Shown: positions 1-10,790 of the stretch, one piece after another
Layout: each line of letters starts with the position of its first letter
Numbering within the stretch: the stretch's first letter is position 1
Source of the DNA: Glomus cerebriforme
Lineage: Eukaryota; Glomeromycota; Glomeromycetes; Glomerales; Glomeraceae
Direction: 5' to 3'
Assembly: GCA_003550305.1 (NCBI GenBank)
Contig: QKYT01000021.1
Span: 412,192-430,770, forward strand
DNA: 18,579 bases
Position numbers and translations under genes: made by a program
Notes under the pieces: generated by a model
Databases searched by the model: none
What the model was told of the DNA's origin: nothing
Seen by the model: the letters and a program-made list of their open reading frames with translations, nothing else

Positions 1-1187
1 TAATTTGAACACTTTGGCCAAAGAAAATAAGCAAAGGAAGCTTAAGTAAAGTTGTTCAGCAGGCATGGAAATAATTGCATATTAATTTTCATGAGGCTAG
101 TTCAAGTGGTTATGGAGCTATGAATTTTTTTGTAATAATATTAAAGACACATTTTTGGAAAAAATTTAAAATGCAATCATTAACATTATATATCATTATA
201 TGATCACGTGATGGGGTGAGGAATATTATAAATTTTCCCTAATAATAATTATAGAAAAATAAAATTACTACTATTGAAATTTTCTTATCAAATGAATTTA
301 ATGATTTCAAAAATATCTTTAATATTTACCAAATTCAAATAGAATTATTAATATTAATATAAAAAGAAATATTAGAAAAGGAAATTTTTTATTAAAATAT
401 TGCTTTTTATTTATAACCAAAGATTATTTTTGTAAATTATATTAATTGTTATTATTAGATTAAATAAATAAAATAATTAGTTTTTAGAAAATTTAACTAA
501 TTGTTAAAAATAAAATTCTTTCATACCTGATAATATAGACAAAAAATTATCAAAAAAAAATTTTTATATACAGAATTTAAATAATAAAATATGAAATTTT
601 TCTGATATACAGTATTTATCAAAAATTTCTTTTTTTATATTAATTTACTTAATATAAAAAAATATAATATAATATATAATAATAATTTTTGATATATTTA
701 TAAAAAATTTTATAATCTTTCTATATTAAATATATCTTAAAAATCCTTTATTATATTTTTTTTATTTATTAGAAAATTGAAATTAAGTGAATAAAGAAAA
801 AAAAAATAAAAAAAATTTAATAATACTGTAACTAAATAAAAAAAAATAAAAAAATAATTTTAAGTCAACATTATTACATTTAACCAATATCATATAATCA
901 AAAAAATAAATTTTTTCTTTTTTTTTTATAGTGATGAGAAACTAACCATTTTATTTATTTAGCTTTAGTAATAAATTCATATTTTTTATATTTTTTTAAA
1001 ATTTAAAAATAAATAAATAGTTATTAACCAGGAAAAATTCTAAAAAATATATTTATCTATAAATTTCACTTGGATTATAACAATTATATGTTAATTGTTA
1101 AGAGTAATAATAATAATAAATTTAAAATTCTTATATTAAACAATCATAAACAAAAAAAAAACAATGATACAATGAATGAATAAAACA
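1..1187. other. AT-rich intergenic, no gene seen
   Basis: Very AT-rich sequence with homopolymer A and T runs and stops in all frames. The first 46 bases are open in frame 2 and end in TAA, so they could be the tail of a gene outside the window, but nothing supports this. A CACGTG within the 10-bp palindrome atcacgtgat lies at 203-212. I see nothing else. Confidence 0.6.
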
Positions 1188-1624
1188 AACTCATTCATCT
1201 AGTCATTTGACTTTATCCATTCATTGAAATCAATAAATTCCTTCAAATAAACAGAAAAAAAAAGAATAAATGAATAAACTTAGTTCATTCAAGATCCTGG
1301 TTATTCAGCTTCATCTGTTCCCTAAAAAGAAGAGAAAAGGAAATGGTAATAACGTTTCATCAAAATAACAAAAAAAAAAGAGCAAAAAAATAATGAAATG
1401 AACTTACCATAGTTCATTCGTTCTAGATCCTGGTCGTTTGGCTTTATCCCGGTCGTCCGTTCGTCCAGATTCTCTAAAAAAAGAGAGAAGGAATGTTAAT
1501 AATTTTCCTTTAAATAACCAAAAAATGAATGAACGAACTTACCATATTTCAATAGTTCAAGATCCTGGTCATTTGGTTTCGTCCGTTGATTCCGTTCGTT
1601 CGTTCTTAAAAAAAGAGAGCCATT
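1188..1624. repeat. Tandem repeat, period about 135 bp
   Basis: Three diverged copies can be lined up on two landmarks. The word gatcctgg occurs at 1293, 1426 and 1561 (spacing 133 and 135), and gaacttaccat occurs at 1400 and 1535 (spacing 135). Each copy also has a gttcattc/gttcgttc stretch and an aaaaagagagaag-like purine tract. A more degenerate first copy seems to start near 1188. The copies differ by many substitutions and small indels, so the array is not recent. A short open frame at 1438-1665 crosses it and looks accidental. Confidence 0.7.
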
Positions 1625-1704
1625 TTTTTTTAAATGAAGCGAACCATATGCAAAAAAATGACTAAAAGTGCATGATCATTTTTCTTTATCAGCAATCTTT
1701 TGAT

Positions 1705-1850
1705 GCTGGGCAAAATTTTCAACTGGGGCAAATTTGGATCTGGGGCACCACAATTGCCCGAAATCGTTAAAAATTGATATTTCCAATTTGGGGCAATCGA
1801 TTTTGCCCCAATTTGGAATTGGGGTAAATTCAAATTGGGGCACAATAATT
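1705..1850. repeat. TGGGGCA-motif cluster with inverted repeat
   Basis: The motif tggggc or its complement gcccca recurs about every 20-40 bases in otherwise AT-rich DNA. Two copies form a near-perfect inverted repeat: ccaatttggggcaa (1783-1796) pairs with ttgccccaatttgg (1803-1816) around a 6-base spacer, with 13 of 14 positions complementary. It could fold as a hairpin or be a remnant of a small inverted-repeat element. Function unknown. Confidence 0.6.
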
Positions 1851-2893
1851 GCTAATTTATAATTCACATGATGGAAAAATAATGAGATTATTTATACGAA
1901 AGCCAATACATTCTTCCAAGGTTAAATATTTTTTTAGTCTTAGTTTAGTGAAATAATGGGAGAGAGTGATGGGTAAAAAGGGGTTCGTACATCTAATCGC
2001 CTTTTTAGGTAGCTGGTATTTGATTGCCCTTTATGTAATTATTAGTCCGACGTGGTTAGATACATAATAATAATAATAGTTGGGTATGGTAATCCTATTA
2101 CTACCTAACTTAGTCACAAATTAAAAGTAAAAATAATATGTACTGTTTATACTTATAACAAATATATTAGAAATAAATTGTGTAAGATCAAATAAATGTA
2201 TATTTTTATTAAATTAAAACAATAATTACCACTTCAACAAACGAAATAAACTTTCTCCGTGGTGCATAACCTTTTACTAGTCTTTTTATTAATGACTTAG
2301 ATTTTAGTTGCTGGTTAATTATGCTAAATGATAATTTATTTTTACAAAATTAAATTTTATGAAAATGATACAATTTAAAAAATTACTCTTTAATATAGGA
2401 CAAGTTTCAGAATTTTAATATATCAGTATATTGAATTTCGGGATTTTGAAAGTGTCGGGATTTTGTAATTTCGGGAATTTATATAGTGTCGGGACGAATT
2501 TAGGATGATCAATGGTTACACATGTAAAGCGTGACAAAGATATATTTGAGTTTATATATATTCTTTACAAAAAGTTTTATAATAATAAACAAAAATTAAT
2601 AACAAATAATAACGAATTAAAAAGTTGGTGAGAAATATGCGCAGAAAATAACAGATCAAAAGCTAACAGGTATTTTTAGCGAAATAAGAACAAAAATGGA
2701 AATAAAAAAATAACAATACAAAAGAAAAATGGACAAAAATGGAAAATGAATTTAACAAGAACGATAAAATAGAATTAAACGAAGTTAACAAAAATTTTAT
2801 TAAAATAGATAAATAGATAAATAATCAAAAAGACAAATATATAGAAAATATTATAACACAGAAACAAATAAAACAAATACAATATAGAAATAG
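1851..2893. other. Intergenic, AT-rich
   Basis: No gene is visible. The part at 1880-2125 is slightly less AT-rich and has no convincing open frame. A cluster of TCGGGA motifs lies at 2436-2495. From about 2560 the plus strand becomes very A-rich and T-poor, which leads into the degenerate region that follows. Confidence 0.5.
2436..2495. repeat. Short TCGGGA motif cluster
   Basis: Four copies of tcggga occur in about 60 bases, in alternating contexts atttcggga and gtgtcggga, each followed by an A/T tract. This looks like a short decayed tandem repeat. No function can be assigned. Confidence 0.5.
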
Positions 2894-3745
2894 AAAAAAG
2901 AAGGAAATGATTCGATAATAATAAGATGGGAAAAATACAAAAAGAAAAGAACAGATTTAAGAAGAAAGAGGGATAAGGGAAGTAAAAATGAAAGAAAAAA
3001 TAAAGATAGAAGAAATAGAAGAAATGATAACGAAATATAGAAAATATATGAATTGGAACAAGACAACAAAATATATAATGATCAAACAAGAAATGATGAG
3101 CTAACAACATCAAACGAAGATAAAAAACACGAACATATAGAATTAAAGATTATTTAGAAATATTACCAACATACAAAATTTTAAACAAAAGAGATCAAAG
3201 AAATTATTCAGCCAAATGGAACCATATATGGACGTGTAAAAACAACAATACAACAATACAAAAAATCATTGAAATAATAACATCAAAAATATTAAAAAAG
3301 AAACGAACATCAAAAATCAACGAAAGAAAATGGAAAGAAAGACTATGGTAAATAATAACAAAAAGATCGAAAATTAACAAAATTATTAAAAGAATACATA
3401 ATAACAAATTATAAAATAAAATAATTAAAACACACATGAAAACATCAATAACAGAAATAGCAGAAATAATAGATTTATTACAAACAATTTGGCACCATCA
3501 GGGACTTCATTTACGTTTCGTTAAAAAACTGCCAACTCGATCTATCACCTATATTCGAACACGACCCTACTTCCCTAGACCTAAAGTTGACTCCTTACAA
3601 TTTGTATCTGAGAACACTCACCCATATGAAGGATATTTTGCTTTCGTATACTCTTTCCCCTGTTGAACGTGACACTTGGACCATTATCAATTCAGGACCA
3701 TCGATCAGAGATTTAATACTTACCCATCATCCAAAAAATAATTAA
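2894..3745 (+). pseudogene. A-rich degenerate coding-like region, unrecognised
   Basis: The plus strand is extremely A-rich and shows successive open stretches that look like pieces of one decayed coding sequence. Frame 2 is open at 2894-3037 and 3041-3154 and encodes a very charged Lys/Arg/Asp/Asn-rich protein. Frame 1 is open at 3124-3348 and includes the non-random segment RNYSAKWNHIW. A frame-2 stretch at 3473-3742 (90 codons, no ATG) includes LSPVERDTWTIINSGPSIRD, which has more normal composition than anything around it. The longest ATG-started frame here, 3436-3666, overlaps that last stretch and is less protein-like. I do not recognise the family. A decayed non-LTR retroelement is possible, but no reverse-transcriptase motif is visible. 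Confidence 0.3.
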
Positions 3746-4149
3746 TAATATAGTCATTAAAAAATTTAAAAATATAATCATTACAATGTACTGTAGTTAC
3801 ATAATTCCTAATTAATATTCTTAAATATTTTCAATAGGAACGGGTAATGATAGATTAATAAATAAAATAAAATAAAATAAAATAATTGACAAAAGTTTTG
3901 AACTTCTAAATTGCTCATTATTTGCTTTGACTTAATCAGTTTGTGTTCTTATTTCATCAAACTTGAATATAAACAGCTTGGCTTATATAATAAATCAATG
4001 ATAAGAATAAAAAATCTGGAGCTAACTAGACGCTATATTTTGAAACTTAGGTTTTCATAATGTTCTATACTTTTATTATTAGATTTATAATCTAATATAA
4101 TATAGGATAGTAATAAATGGATAAAGTATCTCTTAGAAAGTGATAATAA
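3746..4149. other. Intergenic with (AAAAT)n microsatellite
   Basis: No open frame of note. A simple repeat of five to six AAAAT units lies at about 3859-3886. Confidence 0.6.
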
Positions 4150-4323
4150 ACGTTACAAGGATCATTTGAAAAGGTGATGGAGTTGAGACTTTCACTATAT
4201 GTTAATAGGTTGAATGTGGAAAATATGAAAGCATTTGCAGAAACTTCAGGAGCTAGCCAGCTCAAAAGATTTTGTGAACAATTTATCCTAGATAATAGTA
4301 CATTACAAATAATGAAACGATGA
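4150..4323 (+). pseudogene. BTB-like gene fragment or single exon
   Basis: A 57-codon open stretch follows a TAA and ends in TGA at 4321-4323, with an internal ATG at 4177. Part of its translation reads VNVENMKAF-like: LNVENMKAFAETSGASQLK, then RFCEQFILDN. The pattern L-N-V-E-N followed by A-x-x-x-G-A-x-Q-L-K-x-x-C-x-x-F-I resembles the end of a BTB/POZ domain, where the last helices are followed by a C-x-x-F-I type segment. The rest of a BTB domain is not visible upstream. It could be an isolated exon of a gene I cannot assemble, or a relic. The family call is a resemblance only. Confidence 0.3.
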
Positions 4324-6257
4324 ATACATTTTTGTTTAAATTTTATAAATAATTTATTAATGATTTATATCTTTATCTTCCATAATAGAAGTACTGTATA
4401 AGTTCATATCATCCAGATTTTTGTTTGTTGCTTTTCATATATTTATTGAATAAAAAGATCTGAAATACTGTAATTGCTTATACAAATTGTATTAATCAAT
4501 TAGATTTTTATTTTGTTAGATCAAATTTTTTAAAATGAATCATATTCTTTATATCGACTTTTAATGCTCAAATAAAATATCTTTGGAGAATTTACTATGT
4601 AAAATCGTTTAGAATTTATTAAATAATCTTCATTATAAAAGGATTTCTAGCGATAAATGAATTAATTTCTATTTCTGACGATCTTTGTAATAATTTTAAT
4701 TCGGCCAGAATTAGAATTGCACGATCTATAAAAATTTAAAATTAAAATAAAAATGATTGAACCAACTCAAGTTGAACCATATAATCCTGAGATAGTTTTG
4801 TAGATATAAATTGTATGATTTTATCCCTTCATTTGTAGGTCTTCACAGGTATATTGCCTGCAAACCTTTTAAATTTATAACAAATGTACAGTACTGAATA
4901 TAACAAAAATTGTTAAAATATTACAACCCCTCTGTTTTTCATTTTTACTATGTACAGTATTCTGGGAACAGAGAATTTTTTCGATATGAAAATCCTATTG
5001 TTACCTATTGTTTGTTTCTTAATGCTGTAATGCTGGCCAAAAATTACGGGATCAAACTCGGCTTTAGAGTTTAGACATCCTAATTTTTATGTAATATGAA
5101 AATCATTTATCAGGTGCACAAATTTGCTGATTTAATTTGTGTAACATATTACAAATATGCTTTTATTTCGGATTATCAAATATATTCTGAAATATAAATA
5201 ATTACAGTCAAATTTATCTATAATTTTATAATTAAGCTATTCAAGGATATATAATTCATTATGAGTTGTTAAAATTTTTGAAAAGTTGCAGGCAAATATG
5301 CTGTGAAGACATGATAAAATGAAAAATCATTTTTTATTTTACAATTATAATTATTATTTATTGGTAACGCAACTATAAGGCGATCACGTGTTAGTTCATT
5401 AAAGTAGTATTTATACATGGCACGTGACATTCCCGATGCGTCGAACAAGCATGTGCTAACTCAAAATGGTATTATAGAAAGTTACGAATTTACAATATAA
5501 CATTTTAAAGGTATGGCAATATGGCAAATGTAATAACATAATTGAAAAATTGATGTTGAATATGAAAAAGAAAATACGAGCATGTATATGAAATTTTTAA
5601 TTTTTATCTATATTTTTGTAATATTACACTATGATCTGAATATTTTAATCGAAAACGTATGATTACTCATGAAAAAATCAATGAATAGTCTTATGATAAA
5701 AAAAATTTAGGGTAAAATCTTTTCCGATTACTATAATATTTATTATTTTGCGTATTAAAAAACTTTATTTTGAGGCAACGTTTAATGCCGATCTTATAGG
5801 ATAAACCAATTCCCCCTAATTTTTACTCATATTGTTCTATTCAATTTTGATCTCCACTAAATTACTAAAATAGGATGAAACGTTAAAAATTAAACTTGGT
5901 GTGGAAGAAACCGAAGAACACGATTAAAAACGGGTAAAGCATCCCTTCATGTACTTCACTCAAGTACTGGAAAAAAGGCGTTTTTATCAGCCCTCACATG
6001 AAGTTTTTAGATGAATTTAATGAAGACAAAATAAGACAGACTGTGTCATGTTATGAACATCATGAACAAATCCGCAAGATTTTCTCTGTCCATCTTCCAG
6101 GAAGGGGAAGGCTTTAAAAAGAAATCTTTAATATAGCTGATATACATATTATATTTATTTTCATCTATTCATAAACTTTTATTCGAAATCTAAACCGATT
6201 AGGATTTCCGAATCGATTAGCTTATCGATGGAATGCTAAATAAAGTCAAATCTTAAT
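4324..6257. other. Long intergenic stretch, no gene supported
   Basis: AT-rich, with only short open frames. Two CACGTG palindromes lie close together at 5385-5390 and 5421-5426, about 1.3 kb upstream of the transporter start. A mini-frame near 4754 (about 16 codons, ending in TAG) and another near 5950 (about 21 codons) are too short to support as genes. Confidence 0.5.
5385..5426. promoter_or_regulatory. Paired CACGTG (E-box) motifs
   Basis: Two exact CACGTG palindromes lie 36 bp apart, start to start, upstream of the sugar transporter. CACGTG is the core site of fungal bHLH regulators. A link to transporter control is only a guess, since the sites are over 1 kb from the start codon and CACGTG also occurs at 205, 10691 and 16260, away from any intact gene. 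Confidence 0.2.
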
Positions 6258-6731
6258 GTGGAGAGTAGATCCGGGGATTCTTTGATCATTAATATAAATA
6301 TCATAACTAATTATTCTGAGCAATATACGAGACTACGTCTACTTTGGCAAGTCTCTTTCGCACGGTATATCAGAATCAACTGTACTAGGGAACTAAATTT
6401 CGAAATATGGAACCCGGGTATTATTCCCTTTCTCGCGTATACAACAGAAAGGAAGATCAATATATTTGATTTTCTATTATCGGTAAGTATATAAATGTGT
6501 ATGAACCAAGTGGTTTTTTTTCTTTCACCCCCATTTTTTTTAAAAAAAATAATTTTTTTTTGACAATCTATAATAAAAATTCTATTTTTTTTTTTTTTAA
6601 CGTGAATATTTAATATTTAATGGCAAGTCATTATTTAGATTCTTAACTTATTCATTTCTCAATATATATAATTATTATATTATTAATAAACGTGTTCAAT
6701 AAATTTAATTACTTTTTTTTTTTTAGAAAAA
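6258..6731 (+). promoter_or_regulatory. Putative 5' UTR with intron (6483-6726)
   Basis: A good donor, cg|gtaagt at 6483, pairs with a pyrimidine-rich acceptor, ttttttttag ending at 6726, five bases before the transporter ATG. Joining them gives no upstream coding extension: read in the transporter frame, the upstream exon hits TGA at 6467-6469 with no ATG between. The intron would be 244 nt, longer than the coding introns, and holds several long T runs. The less AT-rich exon sequence before it (about 6250-6482) is the likely transcribed leader. Confidence 0.5.
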
Positions 6732-9311
6732 ATGACTGGCAATAAATTTTATGTATACGCATGTGCAGGATTTTCTGCTATTGGTAATGTATCTTATAAT
6801 TTGATTTTTTTTTTTTTTTTTTTGACGAGGTTAACAATATCATATCATTTTGTTTTTAGGGGGCCTACTTTTTGGATATGATATCGGTAAGTAATTTGCT
6901 TCTTTAAAAAAAAATCAATTTAATTTATACAACATAAAAGTTAATGAATTTTGTTGAATAGGTGTTATATCTGGAGTCCTTACTATGATTCATTTTCGTG
7001 AGGAATTTCCTTCTGGACCAGCAAAAGAAGGATCGATTGTGTCATCGTTTTTAGCAGGGTGTTTTTTTGGTAATGATAAATTATGGAATGAGGCGCAGTA
7101 TATAAAAATTGCCTCCAAAGTTTTCGATCTTATGAATCTCTAATTATTTGTGATTTATAGGCGCACTTGCATCAGGATATCTTTCTGATAAACTTGGTAG
7201 AAAATATTCGGTTCTTGTCGGATCTATTGTGTTTTTTGTTGGTGGTGTTTTACAAGCAACTTCTGCGACTTTTGCTCAATTGTACACTGGAAGAGTTATT
7301 TCTGGCATTGCAGTTGGGTGAGTTATTATCTTTACGTAACAGTTTTAGAAATTACAATTAGTCACATATCTATTTACACGCGTTGTTTTTAGTGGACTTT
7401 CTATGATTGTACCTCTGGTAAGTATTATTATTTGTGCAACTGCGCATTTATTCGTGTCTATATTTAAATAACATTGTCCTATAATTTCAAAAGTATCAAT
7501 CTGAGATTAGTCCAAAAGAAATCCGTGGGCGTTTGGTATCTCTTCAACAATGGTCGATTACTATAGGGTAAATTAAATAATATACATTTATTATTTTATT
7601 AATTTTATACAATTAAATGAATTTTCAATTGCCTTTTCTTTTTAATTTTATATTTTAGGATTGCCATTTCATTTTGGATCGATTATGCTACAGAAAAAAT
7701 CGATTCACCTCAACAATGGAGAATTCCATTATGGCTTCAAATTGTTCCAGCATCAATTCTTGGTTATTAAATAATAATTTTTACATTGTTTTTTTTCATT
7801 GTTTAATACCTTACTTATTATTGCTATTGTTTATTTTCTCATTTCAAAGTTATTGGAACGTATTTTCTTCCATTTTCACCACGTTGGTTACTTGATCATG
7901 ATCGTGACGAAGAAGCAATAGAAGTATTAGCAAAATTGCAAGGTGGAGGAGATAAAAATGCAGCAATTGTACAAGAAGAATACAGGGAAATCAAAGAAAA
8001 TATTAAATTCGAACGGGAAATTGCTGCAAAAAGTTATTTGGAATTGCTTAAAGTAGGTCCTGAGAATATTCGTAGAAGAATGATTTTGGGAGTTTGTATC
8101 CAGATGTTTCAACAATTGACTGGAATTAATGCTATTATGGTAAGATTCAGCTAGAAAGTAGAAAAAAAATTACATGATCGTATAATTTACCTTTTGTTAA
8201 CTATTAATTTGTAGTACTACGCACCTCAAATTTTTAGTAATGCTGGACTTGCATCTAATTCTTCCAGACTTCTTGCTACAGGAATTAATGGTAAGTAATA
8301 TACATTTTTAATATAATATATTAATAATATGAGACGTGTTTTTATATTATGCTCGTTTTTTAGGTATTGTCAATATGTTATCCACAATTCCTGCAATACT
8401 TTGGATAGATCGTTGGGGACGTAGACCAACTTTGTAAGATATAATATTTATAGAATTTACTTTTATCCACCTTTGAAATGACTTATTAAATTATATATAT
8501 CTCTCTTTTAAGAATATCAGGAGGCATATTAATGGGAATGTCAATGCTGATTATAGGATGTGTATTAGCAGTACATGGAACAAAATATTATGATGCGACG
8601 TTGGGAAAACATTTTTTACATTTAGACAATAAATCAAGTTCCTATGCTGTTATTGTGTTCATATATGTTTTCGTGGCTAGCTTTGCTTATTCTTGGGGTC
8701 CGGTAAATATATTAATTAAATACAATTATAAACCTATATTATGGGATATCATCTACTTATTAATATCATCATCATTTGTAGACTGGATGGATTTATCCTG
8801 CTGAAATTTATCCATTACGGTATATTTATTATTTATTTATATTTACTTAATTAAAACACATCTTTATTTTATTATATTGACAATATGGTCTTAAAATCAT
8901 TAGCATTCGAGGAAAAGCTATGTCGGTAACAACAGCCAGTAATTGGCTATTTAATTTTTTTATTGGACAAATTGTACCAACATTAATGGATGATATTACA
9001 TGGGGGTAAGATTTTTATTAAATTTTTTTTTTATTATATCCTTTTTAACTTTAATAATGATTCATAATTTGTTAATTAATCTTTTATATTTGTAAAGTAC
9101 ATATATAATCTTTGGAATTTTATGTGTAATAATGGCGATTGCGATATTTGCATTTTATCCAGAAACAAAAGGTAAATCATTAGAAGAGATGGACGATTTA
9201 TTCAAAAAGACTTCTACTTCAAAGCAGCAAAAATCAAGAGATTTGGAAGTTGGAAAGCCTGAAGAACAAACTATAAATAAAAATGAACCAATTATACAAA
9301 AACTGAACTAA
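6732..9311 (+). CDS. MFS sugar (monosaccharide) transporter, 14 coding exons
   Basis: Membrane carrier of the major facilitator superfamily, sugar porter family, expected to move hexoses by proton symport at the plasma membrane. Exons: 6732-6783, 6860-6886, 6962-7069, 7161-7317, 7393-7417, 7494-7567, 7659-7762, 7850-8139, 8215-8290, 8364-8433, 8513-8702, 8782-8819, 8904-9005, 9098-9311. All introns are GT-AG and the frame stays open for 508 residues, the usual family length. Sugar-porter signatures in order: GGLLFGYDIGVISG (18-31, helix 1), SDKLGRK (71-77, loop 2-3), YQSEISPKEIRG (124 on), PFSPRWL (190-196, the PESPR motif with F for E), QQLTGINAIMYY (270-281), DRWGRR (320-325, loop 8-9), YPAEIYPLRIRG (396 on), PETKGKSLEEM (459-469). 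The C-terminal tail is hydrophilic. The ATG is placed just before helix 1 and is fixed by an upstream in-frame stop. It resembles the MST transporters of mycorrhizal fungi, but I cannot assign a particular member. Confidence 0.93.
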
Positions 9312-9411
9312 GTGTAAAGAAAATACGAAATGCAATGAAATGATAATTAAATATATTTAATTTATAGCATAACTTGAATATTTGTAAGACTAATTAAAGA
9401 AACGTATTTTT

Positions 9412-9417
9412 AATAAA
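9412..9417 (+). terminator. AATAAA polyadenylation signal
   Basis: An exact AATAAA lies about 100 bases after the transporter TAA, in AT-rich sequence. This is the expected place for 3' end formation of that mRNA. Confidence 0.5.
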
Positions 9418-9485
9418 GATTATTTAACATGTATAATATTTCAAACTTATTTATTGTTCGTGTAACATTGCTTATAAATTTATTA

Positions 9486-9544
9486 TCAATATATATTTTA
9501 TTTTATTTTATTTTATTTATTATTCATTTATTTATTTATTTATT
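9486..9544. repeat. (TTTTA)n / (TTTA)n simple repeat
   Basis: About four TTTTA units are followed by about five TTTA units. The open frame that crosses it (9429-9647) is low-complexity Ile/Leu/Phe and is not taken as a gene. Confidence 0.7.
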
Positions 9545-9663
9545 TGATGCACATTTTAAAAAAATTCGATCCCAATTTGAAACTTTATCATCTTCCAATT
9601 TATTCTCTTGTGAGATCTTTTCGATGCCAGATAACAAAACGTGCTAGAACAACCGTTACGTAA

Positions 9664-9688
9664 CACGGTTAAGCGCAATATAACCGTG
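9664..9688. repeat. Small hairpin, 8-bp stem
   Basis: cacggtta (9664-9671) and taaccgtg (9681-9688) are exact inverse complements around a 9-base loop. They follow directly on a further small palindrome, gttacgtaac. A function, such as part of a decayed mobile-element end, is unknown. Confidence 0.5.
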
Positions 9689-10191
9689 CCGGATTTGTTG
9701 CAAATCACCCTGAAAAAAGTGAACTTATTATAATTTGTTTCAACATTGCAGATAATAGCCAATTAAGATTTATTTTCTTCATCACACGGTGGAGCATGAC
9801 ACTTTATCACGGCCAATATTTTGGTAAATTCAAAAAGTATATATACTAGGTCCCCAATTTTAATCCCTTTGACTTATGATAAAAAATATTTTAAACCTTA
9901 TTTTTATTGGAAGTTGGGTAAAGTGATAGAGCGAAACAATTCTAGTTTTATATAACCTGTTAAATCAAGTGCCGATTTCCTTAATATGTATCACCTATAC
10001 AAAACTTGATAATATGAAATCATATCGTGACCAAATCTTGTTTATAAGGTCTTTGATAAATTTTCAACTTGGTCACGTTATGTTTTGATTTAAAAAATTC
10101 TGCAAAGTTGTATATTTGAGATTTTATCAAACTCCAGAGTGAATAGCTATATGTTGTGCATAAGGTGTCGATTTGCGTCAGACAGAATTTG

Positions 10192-10300
10192 GAACCGGTT
10201 GCATTTTTGAAAACCGAATTTAAAACGGGTGCAACCGTTTGACCCTTTTCAAACCGGTTAACCGGTTGAAACCGATTTTTTGTGTACCCGGTTTATATTT
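10192..10300. repeat. AACCGGTT-motif cluster with 16-bp palindrome
   Basis: Variants of aaccggtt recur about six times in roughly 110 bases. Two adjoining copies at 10252-10259 and 10260-10267 make an exact 16-bp palindrome that is also a perfect direct duplication. The stretch has no open frame. Confidence 0.6.
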
Positions 10301-10468
10301 ATTATGATAATTATCAACTTAAATAAAAATATTAATTCTTATTATTAATATTTTAAAAACCGATCTTTTAATTCATAAAGAACTAATTTTTCAGTTCTTT
10401 TTGTTTTACATAATATTATTAATAAAAAAATAAAACTGTTTTTTATTATAAGAACTAGATTATGATGT

Positions 10469-10487
10469 GCGGCGACTTTGTCGCCGC
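10469..10487. repeat. GC-rich hairpin (8-bp stem, 3-nt loop)
   Basis: gcggcgac (10469-10476) and gtcgccgc (10480-10487) pair perfectly around ttt. All-but-pure GC arms stand out sharply in sequence that is mostly A and T. No U tract follows that would suggest a terminator, and no gene is adjacent. It is probably a small interspersed repeat. Confidence 0.6.
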
Positions 10488-10714
10488 CAGTTTAGATAAC
10501 ATCAGGTTGTAGGATAATGTTCAATACAGTAAAATTTAAAAAATCATTTTTATAATGATAAAGTATAGGAATTTGTATTTTATGCACCTTGCATATTATG
10601 CATCCCTTGCACTCCAATTTTAGTATGCACGGAAATAAAATAATTATTTATTTACGTGTAATTGTTTAAAATTATACTTGTTTATCATGACACGTGATCT
10701 CAATTTACTATTTA

Positions 10715-10790
10715 CTAGGGGTTGGATAAATAAACGGGGGGCCAACTTAAGGTTACACAGGCTGATCAATAAACCGCCAGAACTGTCGCA
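10715..10790 (+). repeat. Left terminal inverted repeat
   Basis: Starts CTAGGGGTTGGATAAATAAA. Shared with the right end: CTAGG tip, ataaataaa, a G run plus ccaa, ttacacaggctgat (10753-10766) and agaactgt (10779-10786). The differences are scattered substitutions and a few indels. Confidence 0.75.

Larger units (their letters stand above)
9689..10714. other. Intergenic, repeat-like, no gene seen
   Basis: No long open frame. It contains the AACCGGTT-rich stretch and the GC-rich hairpin listed separately. It ends in ctattta (10708-10714), the left copy of the direct duplication that flanks the inverted-repeat element. A CACGTG lies at 10691-10696. Confidence 0.5.

Noticed and set aside
2005..2125. 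Possible inverted repeat around taggtag and ctaccta
   Set aside because: Only the first seven bases pair well. The rest needs many gaps, so it is not distinguishable from chance.
2775..3437. Minus-strand open frames encoding Phe/Leu/Ile-rich membrane-like proteins
   Set aside because: They are the complement of an A-rich plus strand. The composition is monotonous and no real transmembrane gene pattern or family motif is seen.
6256..6494. Open frame upstream of the transporter as a first coding exon or separate gene
   Set aside because: The ATG at 6256 meets a TGA after nine codons, and the longer frame starts at GTG. Spliced onto the transporter frame, it has a stop at 6467. It fits a 5' UTR exon better.
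7674..7895. Open frame inside the transporter, and other short frames at 7167-7361, 7927-8154 and 8532-8804
   Set aside because: They are exon sequence read into introns, or out-of-frame shadows of the spliced transporter.
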